DNA of 64,000 nt from Adenophora triphylla var. japonica (lineage: Eukaryota > Streptophyta > Magnoliopsida > Asterales > Campanulaceae): positions 314,520 through 378,519 of the forward strand of contig JAFEMH010002089.1 of NCBI GenBank assembly GCA_022495995.1, written 5' to 3'. The translations under genes and the position numbers were made by a program. The notes beneath the pieces were generated by a model that was given only the letters and a program-made list of their open reading frames with translations, searched no databases and was not told the DNA's origin. Below are positions 30,770 through 41,910 of the stretch, one piece after another (the first letter of the stretch is position 1; every line of letters starts with the position of its first letter).

Positions 30770-32290
30770 CTAGTCCCCCGTACTTGGTCCTTCATCCTTC
30801 TTCCCCTTCCCTTTTCCGCGGCGAGTATTCTTCACCTTTACAGGGAATATTCCCGTAGTCCTTCTACCTGGCTCAGGGACCCTTCCCGACGCCTCCGTCA
30901 AACCGGCAGCTGCAAACGTAGCCCTTTCCCTAGCTCTATCTTGAGCTGCCTCTCTCCGAGTCATCATGACCATGCTTTGATCGGCCGCCCGACTAGCATT
31001 GGCCTCATAGTCAGCCATGTCGTCCCCAGTATGATTCTGAGGATTAGCCATCGCCTCGGCTCTCCTCAAATTCGAGCCTTCAGGGTAATCAAGACCCAAC
31101 AGCTCACCCATTCTCCACAAAATGGCCATCTGTGTCTCCCCCATACACTCTTCGTACCGGTTCGATATCTTTGCGTAGACGACAGTGCCCCTCTCCGGTG
31201 AAAGAGAACCCTGGCAGGAAAGGACGTTTGTTGCCACAGCCGTGTGAGAAGCAACAGCGTCGAAGGAACTTCCATCAGCAGAGATCCCACCTCGAAGGTT
31301 GCAGCATGACCCAAACCCGTCAATGGCACCTGCTCCAGCCCGTACTGTCGCAGCACCAAGGATGGAATTTAGAAAACAGCCTGGGACAACCTCGGTACTC
31401 TGACAACCAAAAGACCCTCCTGAGCGGTCCGACAAGTTTGTAGCTTCCAATGAGGAACCCACCATTGCAAGTGATGTGTGCGGAGTCTGGCCATCCAGAG
31501 CTCCAGTTCAGCCTGATCGCCCCCTATCACTAGAGGACGTCGAGAAAAGGACCAGGGGTCACAAGACACTAGCACCTCGGGCACCATCTGCAATCGCTCC
31601 CTCAACCACATAGTGAGCATAGCGGGACTCCCTCCCCACATGTATCGGCTGTCGGTCGCCATCCGACCTATGCCAAGGAATGTCTCGCCCAGAATCAAAG
31701 GCACGATGTCTCCCCCGTTCCGGCACTGCCTCACCAGGTCCAGCACACAGCGATGGCACACACCCAAGGACGTGAATGTGAACAAAGTAGCAATTGTGCA
31801 CAAAGCAAAAGCGTCCCACTCGAAATTGCTCCCCTCGACACCGGCAAATTTATCGGGCAGCCCCGAAATGTCAACATAGTCTGTGTTCAGTATTAGCATC
31901 CCGTATGCTTCTTCAGCCGAGATACCAAGCAGAGACACTAACTTCTCAACAGTGGCCATGCCACCCGTCAAGGGAAGAACTAGCTGTTTCGTCTCAGGTC
32001 CTCCTAATATGCCCGGAAATCTTCAAACGTGAGCGTGATCTCGTTGTACGAAAAGTTGCACACGTGCCTCCGTACGTCCCAGAAGTGAGCCGCAGCTCTC
32101 AAAAGATCCCAATCCGGCATGATCTCCTTCAAAGCCCAAATGGATTTCATCCCGTAACAACCCTCAAAAAAACCCTTGCTTTGCCTCGTGTGGTGCCGTA
32201 CCCATGACTGGAAATTATCCAAGTATCGCTCTTGCATCTGAGACGATAGCCTAGGAAATGGAGTCATGGAAAGAGCAAGGAAAACCTTCA
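30770..32290 (-). pseudogene. Tat antisense extra ORF A (DUF7745-like), broken
   Basis: Minus-strand protein sequence in three frames. N-terminal part: YLDNFQSWVRHH, MKSIWALKEIMPDWDLLRAA, HFWDVRRHVCNFSYNEITLT. Middle (31971-31369): MATVEKLVSLLGISAEEAYG, then PLILGETFLGIGRM. C-terminal part (to 30770): DMADYEANASRAADQSMVMM and a basic tail NTRRGKGKGKKDEG. The pattern HFWDxxxxxFxFxxxELTxTxEDF is that of a plant repeat-associated domain I know as DUF7745, found beside Tat elements; its function is unknown. Stops and frameshifts lie near 32004-31975 and 31400. It is antisense to pol, so it would need its own promoter. Confidence 0.6.
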
Positions 32291-32797
32291 AGAATTTAAG
32301 AGAGTAATGCAGTGTTTGATCAGAAGCAAACGTGCTGTTTTCACAATTGCAAAAACTGAACTGCAATTTAAAAGAATCTGGAAATTGAATCCAAGTCTGG
32401 CCGGACTATTCCTCAAGTTGACTGGGTCAACTCTGCAGCCAGCTGCTTCAATTTGGAAACATTTCCAAGCCATATCCTGTTCAAGCTTCATTGAAACTAC
32501 GTGCATCCATAGTTTCAATCAACCACTGCTAACACCACTTTCGCCCCGGGCTCGTGCAACAGTGCAATTAATTAAATAACAGTGCATATAGGCATAAATT
32601 TTGACCAGTTCAAATTTTTGTGCATGTTTCATTACTTATTTTTGATCAACCTACTTGCTTATTTGCCAAAAATAAAAGAAGGTAATCACTAAATAAATGT
32701 GCAAAATACAAAGTTCCGCCTCAAAGGCCCTTTTCAAGTACAAGTCAAATTGTTTGGACAATACACACATTTTGTCTAAAAATAAAACAAAAGAGGA
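32291..32797. other. spacer between antisense ORFs
   Basis: AT-rich, probably the promoter/leader side of ORF A and the 3' side of ORF B. Nothing recognisable. Confidence 0.4.
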
Positions 32798-34735
32798 CTA
32801 CTCAGAGTCCTGCTCGTCATCCAAGCACTTGAAGTACTGCCCCGCAGCAGCCGGATCCACCGAGGACAGGTAATCTCCAAACTCCTCCAGGCGGGAATAC
32901 GAGAAAGGCTGCCTCCGTGCATGTGACCCCGCGGACTCTCCCTGTTCGTGCCCCGAGAATGAAGAGTGACGAGCTCCGAACCCCGCCGTCTCACCAGAGA
33001 ACTGGCCGAACCCCTGCGTAAAGTCCGCCCCACTAATCGTGGAGGCAGACGAGTCTCTCGGCCTAGATGGCCTCGACTCATGTATAGCCGCACTCCTTCG
33101 GGAGTTACACCGCAGGAACTCCACGAGTCTCCTGGCGTAGTTGGCCCACCCGTCCAAATGTCTCATGGCCTGGTTGTACGTACGGCCAACACCTGCAAAT
33201 CAAGAAAGTCGTCAAAAGACAAACAGACAGCACAAATGTAACATTTGCAGAATGCTACTATCAAGTACAGAAAATCAAAGCACTCACCATAGCATTGGGG
33301 TCCACTCTGTACTGAGGCCTCGTCTCCTCCGGAATAGGGATCACCAATCGCTTCGCCAAGCGAAAGCCGCTCCCTACATGCCCGCCGAGCGCGAGGGAGT
33401 GGGTAGTCCCGGGGATATGCAGGGCCCTCGCCCTACCTGTGAAGCACTTGCGGGCTCCTCAGCCTCGTCCTCAGGAAGATGTCATAGTCGGCACCCTCTA
33501 TGATAAACTCGGTATAGAACACGCCCTGTCTGTACCGCTCCAGATCCTCCATCAGTATCAACGAAGGATGCTTCATGTGTGGAGGCGGGTCCATCGGAAC
33601 CATAGGAAGGGACCCCAGACCATGCTGATAGGTCACCCTCTCCCTCAGATACATCGCATCACAATGAAGCCCCACCAGCAGCTTCCGCCGACATGTGACC
33701 TCCCTAGCAGCCTGGACCACAAAAACATTAATCTGGTTCCACCAAGTCAGCTGGATCCGCCCGGAAAACTCTCGACTCATGGCCAGAGACACCTCCTCGT
33801 AAGTCAGCCGAGTACCCTCCCTCGATGTCGCCGGCTTCTTCGCCTCCTTCTGCCAAATCAACATGGCAGGAAACAAGGACTCATACTCCTCCTTGGTCTC
33901 CCACCTCTGCGGGTGGAACACCTCCAAAAACCACACCTGTCAAGCACATGGAAAGTTATGTCAGCTACAGAGCAGATACATACGAGTACAAAATGAGACA
34001 AGGAAGAGAAAAAGACGGGAACTTACATCCAAAGCAAATGAAAAGCAGCATAAGGTATTCTCCTCTCCCCGCGAGAACCTATCCAAAGCATGGTAGAGCT
34101 CGGGCAGTCCAGCTTCCCCCCATGCGAACCCTCCCACGACATCCAGATCAGTCAGCGAGCCAAGCAGATGGAAGTGACATGATGTGTCAGAAGTAGAAAA
34201 CAGGGTAGCTGACAGAGCAAACCATAGGAACCCTCGAGCCAGATGCTCTGCGGTCATCCTCGGAGACCCCTCCAAATAAGCAACAATACCCCTCCTCATA
34301 TGAGCCTCCATCGGCCCGTATCGAATACTCAAGCCCCTGGCATCGGTAATATCAAAACCCAGCAGCTCCGACAACTGCCCCGGAGTGTAGCCATCCACCC
34401 ACACCAGTATGTTGCCCCAAAATTGCAACCCCGTAATCGCCGCAAAGTCAGTGGGAGTCACAGTCGCCTCCCCCACCTGAAGTGAAACATGTGGGTCATG
34501 TCCTACCAGTACTCGCTTAGGGCAACGTAAAAGACCCTCGCCCTCTGCGTCGAAGCCACCGCGGCTACTGCACTGATAAACCCAGCCAAACCGGAGTCAA
34601 CCATAAACTACTGCGGACTTCTCTCTCCGTCCCAAGCCTCGTCTGGGAGTATCTCCCACAGCGCTCTAACTGCCTCGAAGGCTCCCCTGCTCTTCAAGTT
34701 GCGAACGTCAACTGTCCCTCTCCCCTGCAGGTGAA
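32798..34735 (-). pseudogene. Tat antisense extra ORF B: plant mobile domain protein, spliced, broken
   Basis: The minus-strand reading includes VRNLKSRGAFEAVRALWEIL, FYVALSEYW, HMFHFRWGEATVTPTDFAAI, PMEAHMRRGIVAYLEG and LARGFLWFALSATLF, then LDVWFLEVFHPQRW. This is the plant mobile domain (PMD) found in transposons and in the host proteins MAIN/MAIL1. Two stops interrupt the first exon (near 34609 and 34496). An intron at 33937-34026 with GTAAGT donor and CAG acceptor joins ALD to VWFL in frame. Further exons follow (33936-33290; 33190-32798, ending DEQDSE), their junctions less sure. PMD function in elements is unknown. Confidence 0.65.
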
Positions 34736-34813
34736 CATGACAAAAGTACGTTAATACAGAAGCGACATCAACAGAATGCACAAACGCATATCAAATAATG
34801 AAACGCAGAAACA

Positions 34814-34965
34814 GTTCAGTTTCAAAAACCCGTTCATTAACGGTTCATTTTTCTAAAATATTTCCATCCCGATTGGAGTATTGACGGTTCAGTTTCAAAA
34901 ACCCGTTCATTAACGGTGCATTTTTCTAAAATATGTCCATCCCAGTTGGAGTATTAACGGTCCAA
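34814..34965. repeat. two-copy ~74-bp tandem repeat
   Basis: CAGTTTCAAAAACCCGTTCA followed by a CATTTTTCTAAAATAT block and TTGGAGTATT occurs twice in tandem. Confidence 0.8.
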
Positions 34966-34984
34966 AATCCAAAAAATGTCAAAC

Positions 34985-35170
34985 ATTTTGAAAACTCCGT
35001 CGAATTCGGAACTTTCAAAACATTTCGAAAACTCCGTCGAATTCGGAACTTTCAAAACATTTCGAAAACTCCATCGAATTCGGAACTTTCAAAACCTTTC
35101 GAAAACTCCGTCGAATTCGGAACTTTCAAAATATTTCGAAAACTCCGTCGAATTCGGAACTTTCAATCAT
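34985..35170. repeat. 36-bp tandem array, about five units
   Basis: Unit: GAAAACTCCGTCGAATTCGG plus AACTTTCAAAACATTTC. The unit length is a multiple of three, so frames stay open; I do not call a gene. Confidence 0.9.
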
Positions 35171-35889
35171 TTCAAAAATTTCGAAAAAATTACTCCGTCC
35201 CGAATTAAACTTACTTTAATTTCGAAAAACACCTCTAGGCATGGAATTTTGCAACCAAAATTTTTATGTCATCTACCCATAACGTCAATTGAACTACACT
35301 CTAGTCAATTTTGAAAAAGGCACATAGCAAAGTCAAAAGCCCCAATTCGGGCACCAAGAACCCTAACTCATTTCTAGTCAAAATTCTAAAATGTAAAGAA
35401 TGCACTTTCTTGAAATTAACGGAATTTAGAGAAAGTTTACCTGTCTTTCGATCCCTCCCTTGGATTTGTGAGTGTCCCAAGCCGGATAAAATTCAGATCC
35501 ATGGGAAGAGCGGTGGTTCGAACGGTCCTCACCAACCTCGTTCTTTCGTTGTCAGTCCTCCTATGGCTAGCCATTGGTCCCAAACCGGCATCCATGTCGA
35601 TTTTCTCTCGAAAATTTGAACAAAACTCGCGAAATGGGGAAGAATTTTCCTCTCCTTTTTTCTCTCCCTCGCCTGGAAAAATGGTGGAATGGCACCAGTT
35701 TGCGTCGGCCTTAGCGCTGATTTGAATCTGGTCAAATTCAGTCCAAGTCCGGCCGGACTCTTTTGCAGCTGAAAAGATTTCTTTACCAATTTGGCCCCTC
35801 AGCTTCTCACAGTTTCAATTTTACCCCTTTTGGCCCTCAAAAGTGTAAAATTTACCCAAGTTAGACCTTTCTAACACCCCCTCCCCCGA
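35171..35889. other. Tat spacer without recognised feature
   Basis: Non-repetitive DNA with only short open frames and no motif I can assign. Confidence 0.4.
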
Positions 35890-36330
35890 GGTCAAGTCCC
35901 GTTAGTTTCTCGCTAACGCTCCGTCTCCAGACGTTAAATTTTCAGTTAGTTTTCACTAACGTTCGTCTCCAGACGTTAAATTTCAAACCGTCTCCGGACG
36001 TTAAATCACAATCTCGTCTCCAGACGTTAAATTTCCAGTTAGTTTTCACTAATGATCGTCTCCAGACGTTAAATTTCCAGTTAGTTTTCACTAACGTTCG
36101 TCTCCATACGTTAAATTTCAAATCGTCTTCGGACGTTAAATCACAATCCCGTCTCCAGACGTTAAATTTTCAGTTAGTTTTCACTAACGTTCGTCTCCTG
36201 ACGTTAAATTTCAAACCGTCTACGGACGTTAAATCACAATCTCGTCTCCAGACGTTAAATTCTCAGTTAGTTTTCACTAACGTTCATCTCCAGACGTTAA
36301 ATTCCAAATCGGCGTTTGACATTCAAACGC
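35890..36330. repeat. GTCTCCAGACGTTAAAT higher-order repeat
   Basis: About ten copies of GTCTCCAGACGTTAAAT or close variants, alternating with CAGTTAGTTTTCACTAACG, in a ~90-bp higher-order unit. GTTAG/CTAAC pairs make short inverted repeats in each unit. Confidence 0.85.
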
Positions 36331-36887
36331 TCATTTCAGCTCCACATCAATGTTTAACATTCAAACGCTCAGTCTCGTCTGCGGACATTAAATCACAATT
36401 CCTTCTCCCGACGTTAAAATTCCCATTGGTTTTCACCAACATTTACTTCCCCGGCAGTCGTCGTAAGCCCGACCTTCTCATTTCAGCGGCCATCAAGGTA
36501 AGCCCGCACAACAATCCCTCTTCGGCCATCACCGTAAGCCCGAACATTCCTCCCCAGCAAGATCCTAAGACCATCCGTCTAAGAAGAAACGTCAATCACT
36601 CCCCTCGATTCCTAACTGTCTTTGTTAGAACTCTGGAAGCTTTTCCCCAGCAATGTGTCAATCTCTCTCGAGATCACATTACATTCCTAACCCCGTCGTT
36701 AGAACGTCAATACTTCCATGTTGTTAAGAACGCCAGTTTAACACAACCATTCTCATCATTGCCACCATATCCCCAGCAGATAAAACCTGGCCGTCATCAT
36801 AAGTCCAGTTCCCAAGGCACGAACGCCTCACAAAATCAATCTCCAGGCACGAACGCCTTCATCTCAGGACAAGCACGTCCTCATAAT
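36331..36887. other. Tat spacer
   Basis: Contains CATTCAAACGCTC copies related to the LTR palindromes, then non-repetitive C-rich DNA. No supported gene; the open frame at 36426-36917 has no recognised domain. Confidence 0.4.
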
Positions 36888-37215
36888 CTCGGTCTGAGGC
36901 TCCACATGCCCTCGTAAGTTTCAGCAATCTCGGTCTGAGGCGCCACACGCCCTCGTAAGTTTCAGCATTCTCGGTCTGAGGGGCCACATGCCCTTGTAAG
37001 TTTCAGTAACTTCGGTCTGAGGCGCCACACGCCCTCATAGGTTTCAGTAACTTCGGTCTGAAGCACCACACGCCCTCAAAAGTTTCAGTATTCTCGGTCT
37101 GAGGCGCCACATGCCCTCGAAAGTTTCAGTATTCTCGGTCTGAGGCGCCACACGACCTCGTAAGTTTCAGCAATCTCGGTCTGAGGCGCCACACGCCCTC
37201 GAAGGTTTCAGGAAT
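36888..37215. repeat. 41-bp tandem array, about eight units
   Basis: Unit: CTCGGTCTGAGGCGCCACAC, GCCCTCGTAAGTTTCAGNAT. Unit starts are at 36888, 36929, 36970, 37011 and onward. It contains the self-complementary GAGGCGCC core. Confidence 0.9.
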
Positions 37216-37315
37216 CTTAGGTTCAGACGCCTCATAATAGTCTCCATTCAGGTTCAGACGCCTCACAACAGTCTCGCTTAGGTCAAGGTCCCCACGCGCG
37301 GCTCCTTGCACCTAT

Positions 37316-37355
37316 GAACTACGATCGGCTTGATTCCCGCTCGGGATACGTAGGA
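37316..37355. promoter_or_regulatory. CTACG/CGTAG stem-loop, second copy
   Basis: CTACG and CGTAG form an outer stem and TTCCC/GGGAT-type bases an inner stem. The block near 30481-30530 has the same outer stem but a different inner stem (CCCCTT/AAGGGG). Its role is unknown. Confidence 0.45.
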
Positions 37356-38439
37356 ATCCTTTCGCTAAGGGTCCAGCCAGCTGACCGCCCAGGTCTTTCA
37401 AAGTAAGGCATCCCCCGATTTGGATCCTTATCATTTTTCAACGACCCCACTTCCTTCGGAAGTGACGTCGCTGAGGGGCTAACTGTAAGTACCCAAATCC
37501 GGATCGCCAAAATTCGTTAAAAGTTAACCGGAATCCGTTAACTGGCCCGCTCAAGGTTAACCGGAACCCGTTAAGCTCCCCGTTCTCAAGCCAACAAGAC
37601 GTCCCAGGACTGTCCCGTGCATCCCAACATCGAAGCGTACTCAACACACGTCGTCGCACGTAAAAGTACAGCTTCTCCTAAAAATGCACTTTCCGGGGGC
37701 GTTTCAGACATTTTTCGGACAGTTATTTAAAAAACGGACAAAACCGGGAATAATGGCACGAAAACCCATGCCCTGGCGAGTCACAGGGGCACGTGGCATG
37801 CATGCCACAGCCCTCCGGTCAACATCAATCAGATTTCAGTGTGAAAAGACCAAAATACCCCTGGGATGCAGTCCCAATCCGTCCGGACTCTTTTGCAGGC
37901 AAAACAGAAATGCCAGTAAGTCCCTCCAATTTCAAGAATACCACAAAACCCCTTGGATTTCAGGTTAAGTCCGTCCGAACTCTTTTGCAATTTTACCCTA
38001 TAAATACATAGGGCTGTCAACATTTCAAAAAAAAGAAAAACTTAATACATTTCTCTCCACAGCCACGGCTCAAACCATTTCCTCCCTCTCCCGAGCCCTG
38101 TTTCGCCTTGATTGCTTGAAAACTTCATATTTCAACCAAATACAAGCCAAACCACCTTGAAACACAGTTCTAAACACTAAATCGTATCCCGTATACGCCT
38201 CCCGAGCCAAAAGAGTCAACCCCTAGCCATAGGTAACACTCTCTCTCCCTAAACACTCGTTCCATCTCGGTTTATGCGCCAGTCGCTACAACCGTTTCGG
38301 TCGAACGTTGTTGAAATGTAGACGTCACCGTCAATGGAGTCCGATACGTTTTAGTCCCGGATCATCTTCTCTTCCCGTAAGAGAAGTAATCTCGGGTTAA
38401 AACGGCGTTCTGCCCCCGTTCCTTTACTTTTCATGTCAT

Positions 38440-38720
38440 TTATAATTCCGGATCGTTTGATCCGTTGAACGCCATTTACTTTATGCAACTTTACAGTCCG
38501 AATCGTTTGGTTCGTGATAGTCATTTAATGGTCCGGATCGTTTGATCCGTTGAATGCTATTTACTTAACGCACTTTTCAAATCTGGGTTGTTTGATTCCG
38601 TCGATACCGCACTTTAAATACTGTCATTTACGAGTCCTAGCCGTTTGGCTCGTGATAGTATTTACTTATCAAAGTCCGAGTCGCAAAACGATTCGTTGAT
38701 CGCATATTCATTTAATGCTT
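38440..38720 (+). repeat. GTTT-loop hairpin series in Tat LTR
   Basis: A series of short inverted repeats with a shared GTTT loop and different stems: CGGATC-GTTT-GATCCG (twice), GAATC-GTTT-GGTTC, AGCC-GTTT-GGCT, and a complementary version (GAGTCG...CGATTC). Each is followed by GTTGA or GTGATAGT and TTTA-rich DNA. Confidence 0.7.
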
Positions 38721-38764
38721 TTATCCCGTAAAATCGCTAACAATGTAATGCCCGGTTCAAAACC

Positions 38765-39195
38765 GGAGTTTGACATTCGAACTCTCTTTTAAAAACACGC
38801 GAAATGACGTTTGGCATCCAAACAATCATCTTCAAACTCAAAATCCGCCATTTGACAATCAAATCTCATTTAATGCTTTTTTCCCGTAAAATTGCTAACA
38901 ATGAAATACCCGATTCAAAACCGGAGTTCGACATTCAAACTCTCTTTTAAAAATGCGCGAAGTGATGTTTGGCATCTAAACGATCATCTTCAAACTCAAA
39001 ATTCGACGTTTGACATTCAAACGCTCTTTTCTTAAAAGTCAACATTTGACACTTAAGTTAAAGGTTCAAAATCGTCACTCGTATCACTTTTCCTGAAAAA
39101 ACTCCAAAACCGACGTTTGTCATTCAAACGCTCGCCTTTTCCAAAAGAATCACATAATCAACGTTTGACATTCAAACCAAGATAAAGATTGTCAT
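38765..39195. repeat. GTTTGACATTCAAAC palindrome series in Tat LTR
   Basis: About ten copies of GTTTGACATTCAAAC or variants (GTTTGGCATCCAAAC, GTTCGACATTCAAAC), spaced some 40 bp apart. Arm changes are often matched on both sides (GTTTGG/CCAAAC). Confidence 0.8.
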
Positions 39196-39220
39196 TCAAG
39201 CCCCCATTTTCAAAATTCAA

Positions 39221-39256
39221 ACACACACACACACACACACACACGCACGCACACAT
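39221..39256. repeat. (AC)n microsatellite
   Basis: About 17 AC units with two GC interruptions. Confidence 0.95.
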
Positions 39257-39589
39257 TTTCGAGAAAGGTAGAAAGACTCGTCATACGAGGCATTTCGGGT
39301 GATCTCAAAATACTCTTCCCGAAACGTAACGTGACCTCTGAACCTAACAATCTCTGGTACTCAAAAAAGCCTTTTTCTCGTTTTTGCTACCAATAAAAAT
39401 GACACCCCCTTTTCAAAGCCTTTTCTAAAGTTTTTGCTACCAATAAAAATGACACCATTTTCACTAAAGTCGTTTTTCAACGTTTGGGCTCAAAATACAA
39501 AACCGCGTGGCGACTCCTCTCCTTCCCGAAAGCGAGGTCTCAAACACCAACCCCGCGAAAGACAACCGCTTCGCCCACCGCGAATCCGG

Positions 39590-41910
39590 GTAATTTCTAT
39601 AGTGTATACCAAGATAATAGTGCTCACACAATAATAGCTCTAACATTATTTTATCTCATGTTGTGTCCATTTCGGACCTGTACTGTATCTCATTCATAAG
39701 TGTTCATTTAGAAACGTTCTTATTACTTCTTACTTATATAGGTGATTCTACAATAAAGAGTATCTTGCTATACTCCACCATGTAGGTATAGGAATCATTA
39801 AAAGTTTTCTCAACTTAACCTCACCACTGTTGCAGGTACATAGTTATATATTCTAGGAATGAGTATGAAACCGATTCCAAGTGTTTCTACCAAACATCAT
39901 AAAACTTAGTTTTCTCATTGAACCAAGTTTTGGGATCTTCAATTCTCAAGGTTGAGTGTCTACTATGAGTTCTTTTGTTGTGGATTTTAAACCCATTCCC
40001 CTTAACAGTTTATAAAGTTGATCTCTATTTATACCTTTCATAAACGGATCTGCTATGTTGTCATTTGACTTCAAAGAGTCAATCGTGATAACACCATTTT
40101 TATCAACTGTCTGATTGTATTATGTCTACGATTAATATGTCTAGACTTACCATTGTACATACTTCTATGTGCCCTTCCTATTGCTGATTGACTATCACAA
40201 AGTATTAGTACAGTGGGCACAAGATTATTCCAACGAGGAATATCCTCTAAGAAGTTCTTAAGCCATTCCGCTTCTTCTCCAGCTTTATCTAAAGCTATAA
40301 ACTCAGATTCCATCATGATTCTGGCTATACACGTTTGTTTGGAGGATTTCCATGACACTGCTGCTCCAGCTATTGTGAATACATATCCACTTGTGGATTT
40401 GGAATCTTTCATGTCAGATATCCAATTGGCATCACAATATCCTTCTAATATTGTTGAATATTTCTTATAAAGTATCCCATGTTTCAATGTATACTTTAAA
40501 TATCTCAATACTCTCAATAGAGCCTTCCAATGGTTTTCACTTGGATTACTAGTGACCTACTTAGTTTGATCACTGAATATGCAATGTTTGGACGTCTACA
40601 ATTTGTTAAGTACATCAGTCTGCCAATTATTCTTGCATATTCCAATTGAGAAATTGGTTCCCCTTTGTTCTTAGCTAAGTGTAGAGTCAAGTCTACCAGT
40701 GTCTTAGCGGGAGGGCTATCAATGGCATCGAACTTTCAAAGTACATTCTCTAGATAATGGGATTGTGACATGACTATCCCTTCTGATGTTTTAGAAATCT
40801 TTATTCCTAATATAACATCAGCTAATCTCATGTCCTTCATGTAAAAATGCTTCTTTAACATGCCTTTAGTATTCATGATCAATTCACATTATCAACATGT
40901 CGTCTACATAAAGACAAACAATTACAAATGATTCAAATGTTCCTTTAATGTAGACACAATTTTCACATTTGTTTATCTTGAATCCATTTGACAACATTGT
41001 TCAGTCAAACTTCTCGTGCTTAGGTGTTTGTTTTAGTCCATACAAAGACTTTACAAGTTTACACACCTTCTGTTCTTTACCAAGAACTACAAACCCTTTA
41101 GGTTGTTCCATGTAAATTTCCTCATCTAGCTCTCTATTCAAGAAGGCTGTTTTCACATCTACCTAATGTATCTCAAGGTTATGCACTGCATCAATCACAA
41201 TGAGAACGTGTATGGATGTGATCCTTGTGACAGGGGAATATGTATCAAAGAAATCGTATCACTCCTTCTGTCTAAACCCTTTGGCTACCAGTCGGACTTT
41301 GTACTTATCTATAGATCCATCTGCCTTATACTTCCTTTTAAGGATCCACTTGCAACCCAACGGTTTGTATCCTGGAGGGAGATCAATCAACTCCCAAGTA
41401 TTATTATGCATAATGGACTCGATTTCACTGTTAGTTGCTTCTTTCCAGAATGGACTATCCGGACCAGATAAAGCTTCTTTAACATTAGTTAGTTCATTTT
41501 TCTAACATATATGATAGAAAAATAGTACCAAAAGATTTTTTCACTCTTGCCCTCTTACTACGTCTAGGTCCATATTTTTCTTGAGATGGACCATTTATAG
41601 CTTCATAAGTTCTCTTATTAGAACTTGAATCTTTATTTTCCTTCGCAGGAAAGATATTCTCAAAAATGATGCATTCCTTGATTCTATCGTCATTCCTTCA
41701 TTTATATCAAGAATGTTCGACTTGTGCATTATAACCCGATAGGCACTGCTATTGCTCACATATCTAATGAAAATCAGTATATCGTCTTTGGACCAATCTT
41801 GACTTGCTTTGGATTAGGTACTTGAACCTTAGCTAGACATCCCAACACTTTAAGGTATTTATAACATGGCTTGCGATTATGCCATAATTCGTAAGGATTC
41901 TTATCAATTC
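39590..41910 (-). pseudogene. older Ty1/copia element, left part: RT and RNase H, decayed
   Basis: Minus-strand copia pol. RT pieces: FLNRELDEEIYMEQPKGFVV and LVKSLYGLKQTP (near 41050-41150), and CLYVDDMLI (near 40900). RNase H (40517-40071): [38 protein letters not shown], then ILCDSQSAI. Many stops and frameshifts. Sequence resembling the copia 3' untranslated part continues to about 39590; its LTR could not be delimited. The other half resumes at 55593. The Sirevirus-type element splits it at 41910. Confidence 0.8.

Larger units (their letters stand above)
29275..39580 (+). mobile_element. 3' part of a Tat-lineage (Ogre/Retand-like) gypsy element
   Basis: Starts inside integrase, where the Athila LTR abuts, and runs through the end of pol, a long non-coding region with two minus-strand extra ORFs and several tandem arrays, to a polypurine tract and LTR from 37484. 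Extra antisense ORFs between pol and the 3' LTR are known from the Tat lineage. The right end is uncertain: TGGCGACTC at about 39508 resembles the Tat primer site, and sequence resembling Tat LTR ends continues to about 39580. Confidence 0.65.
37484..39580 (+). repeat. Tat-element LTR
   Basis: Starts TGTAAGTACCC right after the purine-rich GCTGAGGGGCTAAC (37470-37483), a standard polypurine tract/LTR junction. A likely TATA box is CTATAAATACA near 38000. It contains hairpin families, an AC microsatellite and GC-rich DNA. The right end near 39580 is approximate because no second LTR is in the window. Confidence 0.6.

Noticed and set aside
36426..36917. 163-codon plus-strand ORF in the Tat spacer
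   Set aside because: No domain, composition follows the surrounding repeats, and it ends in the 41-bp array.
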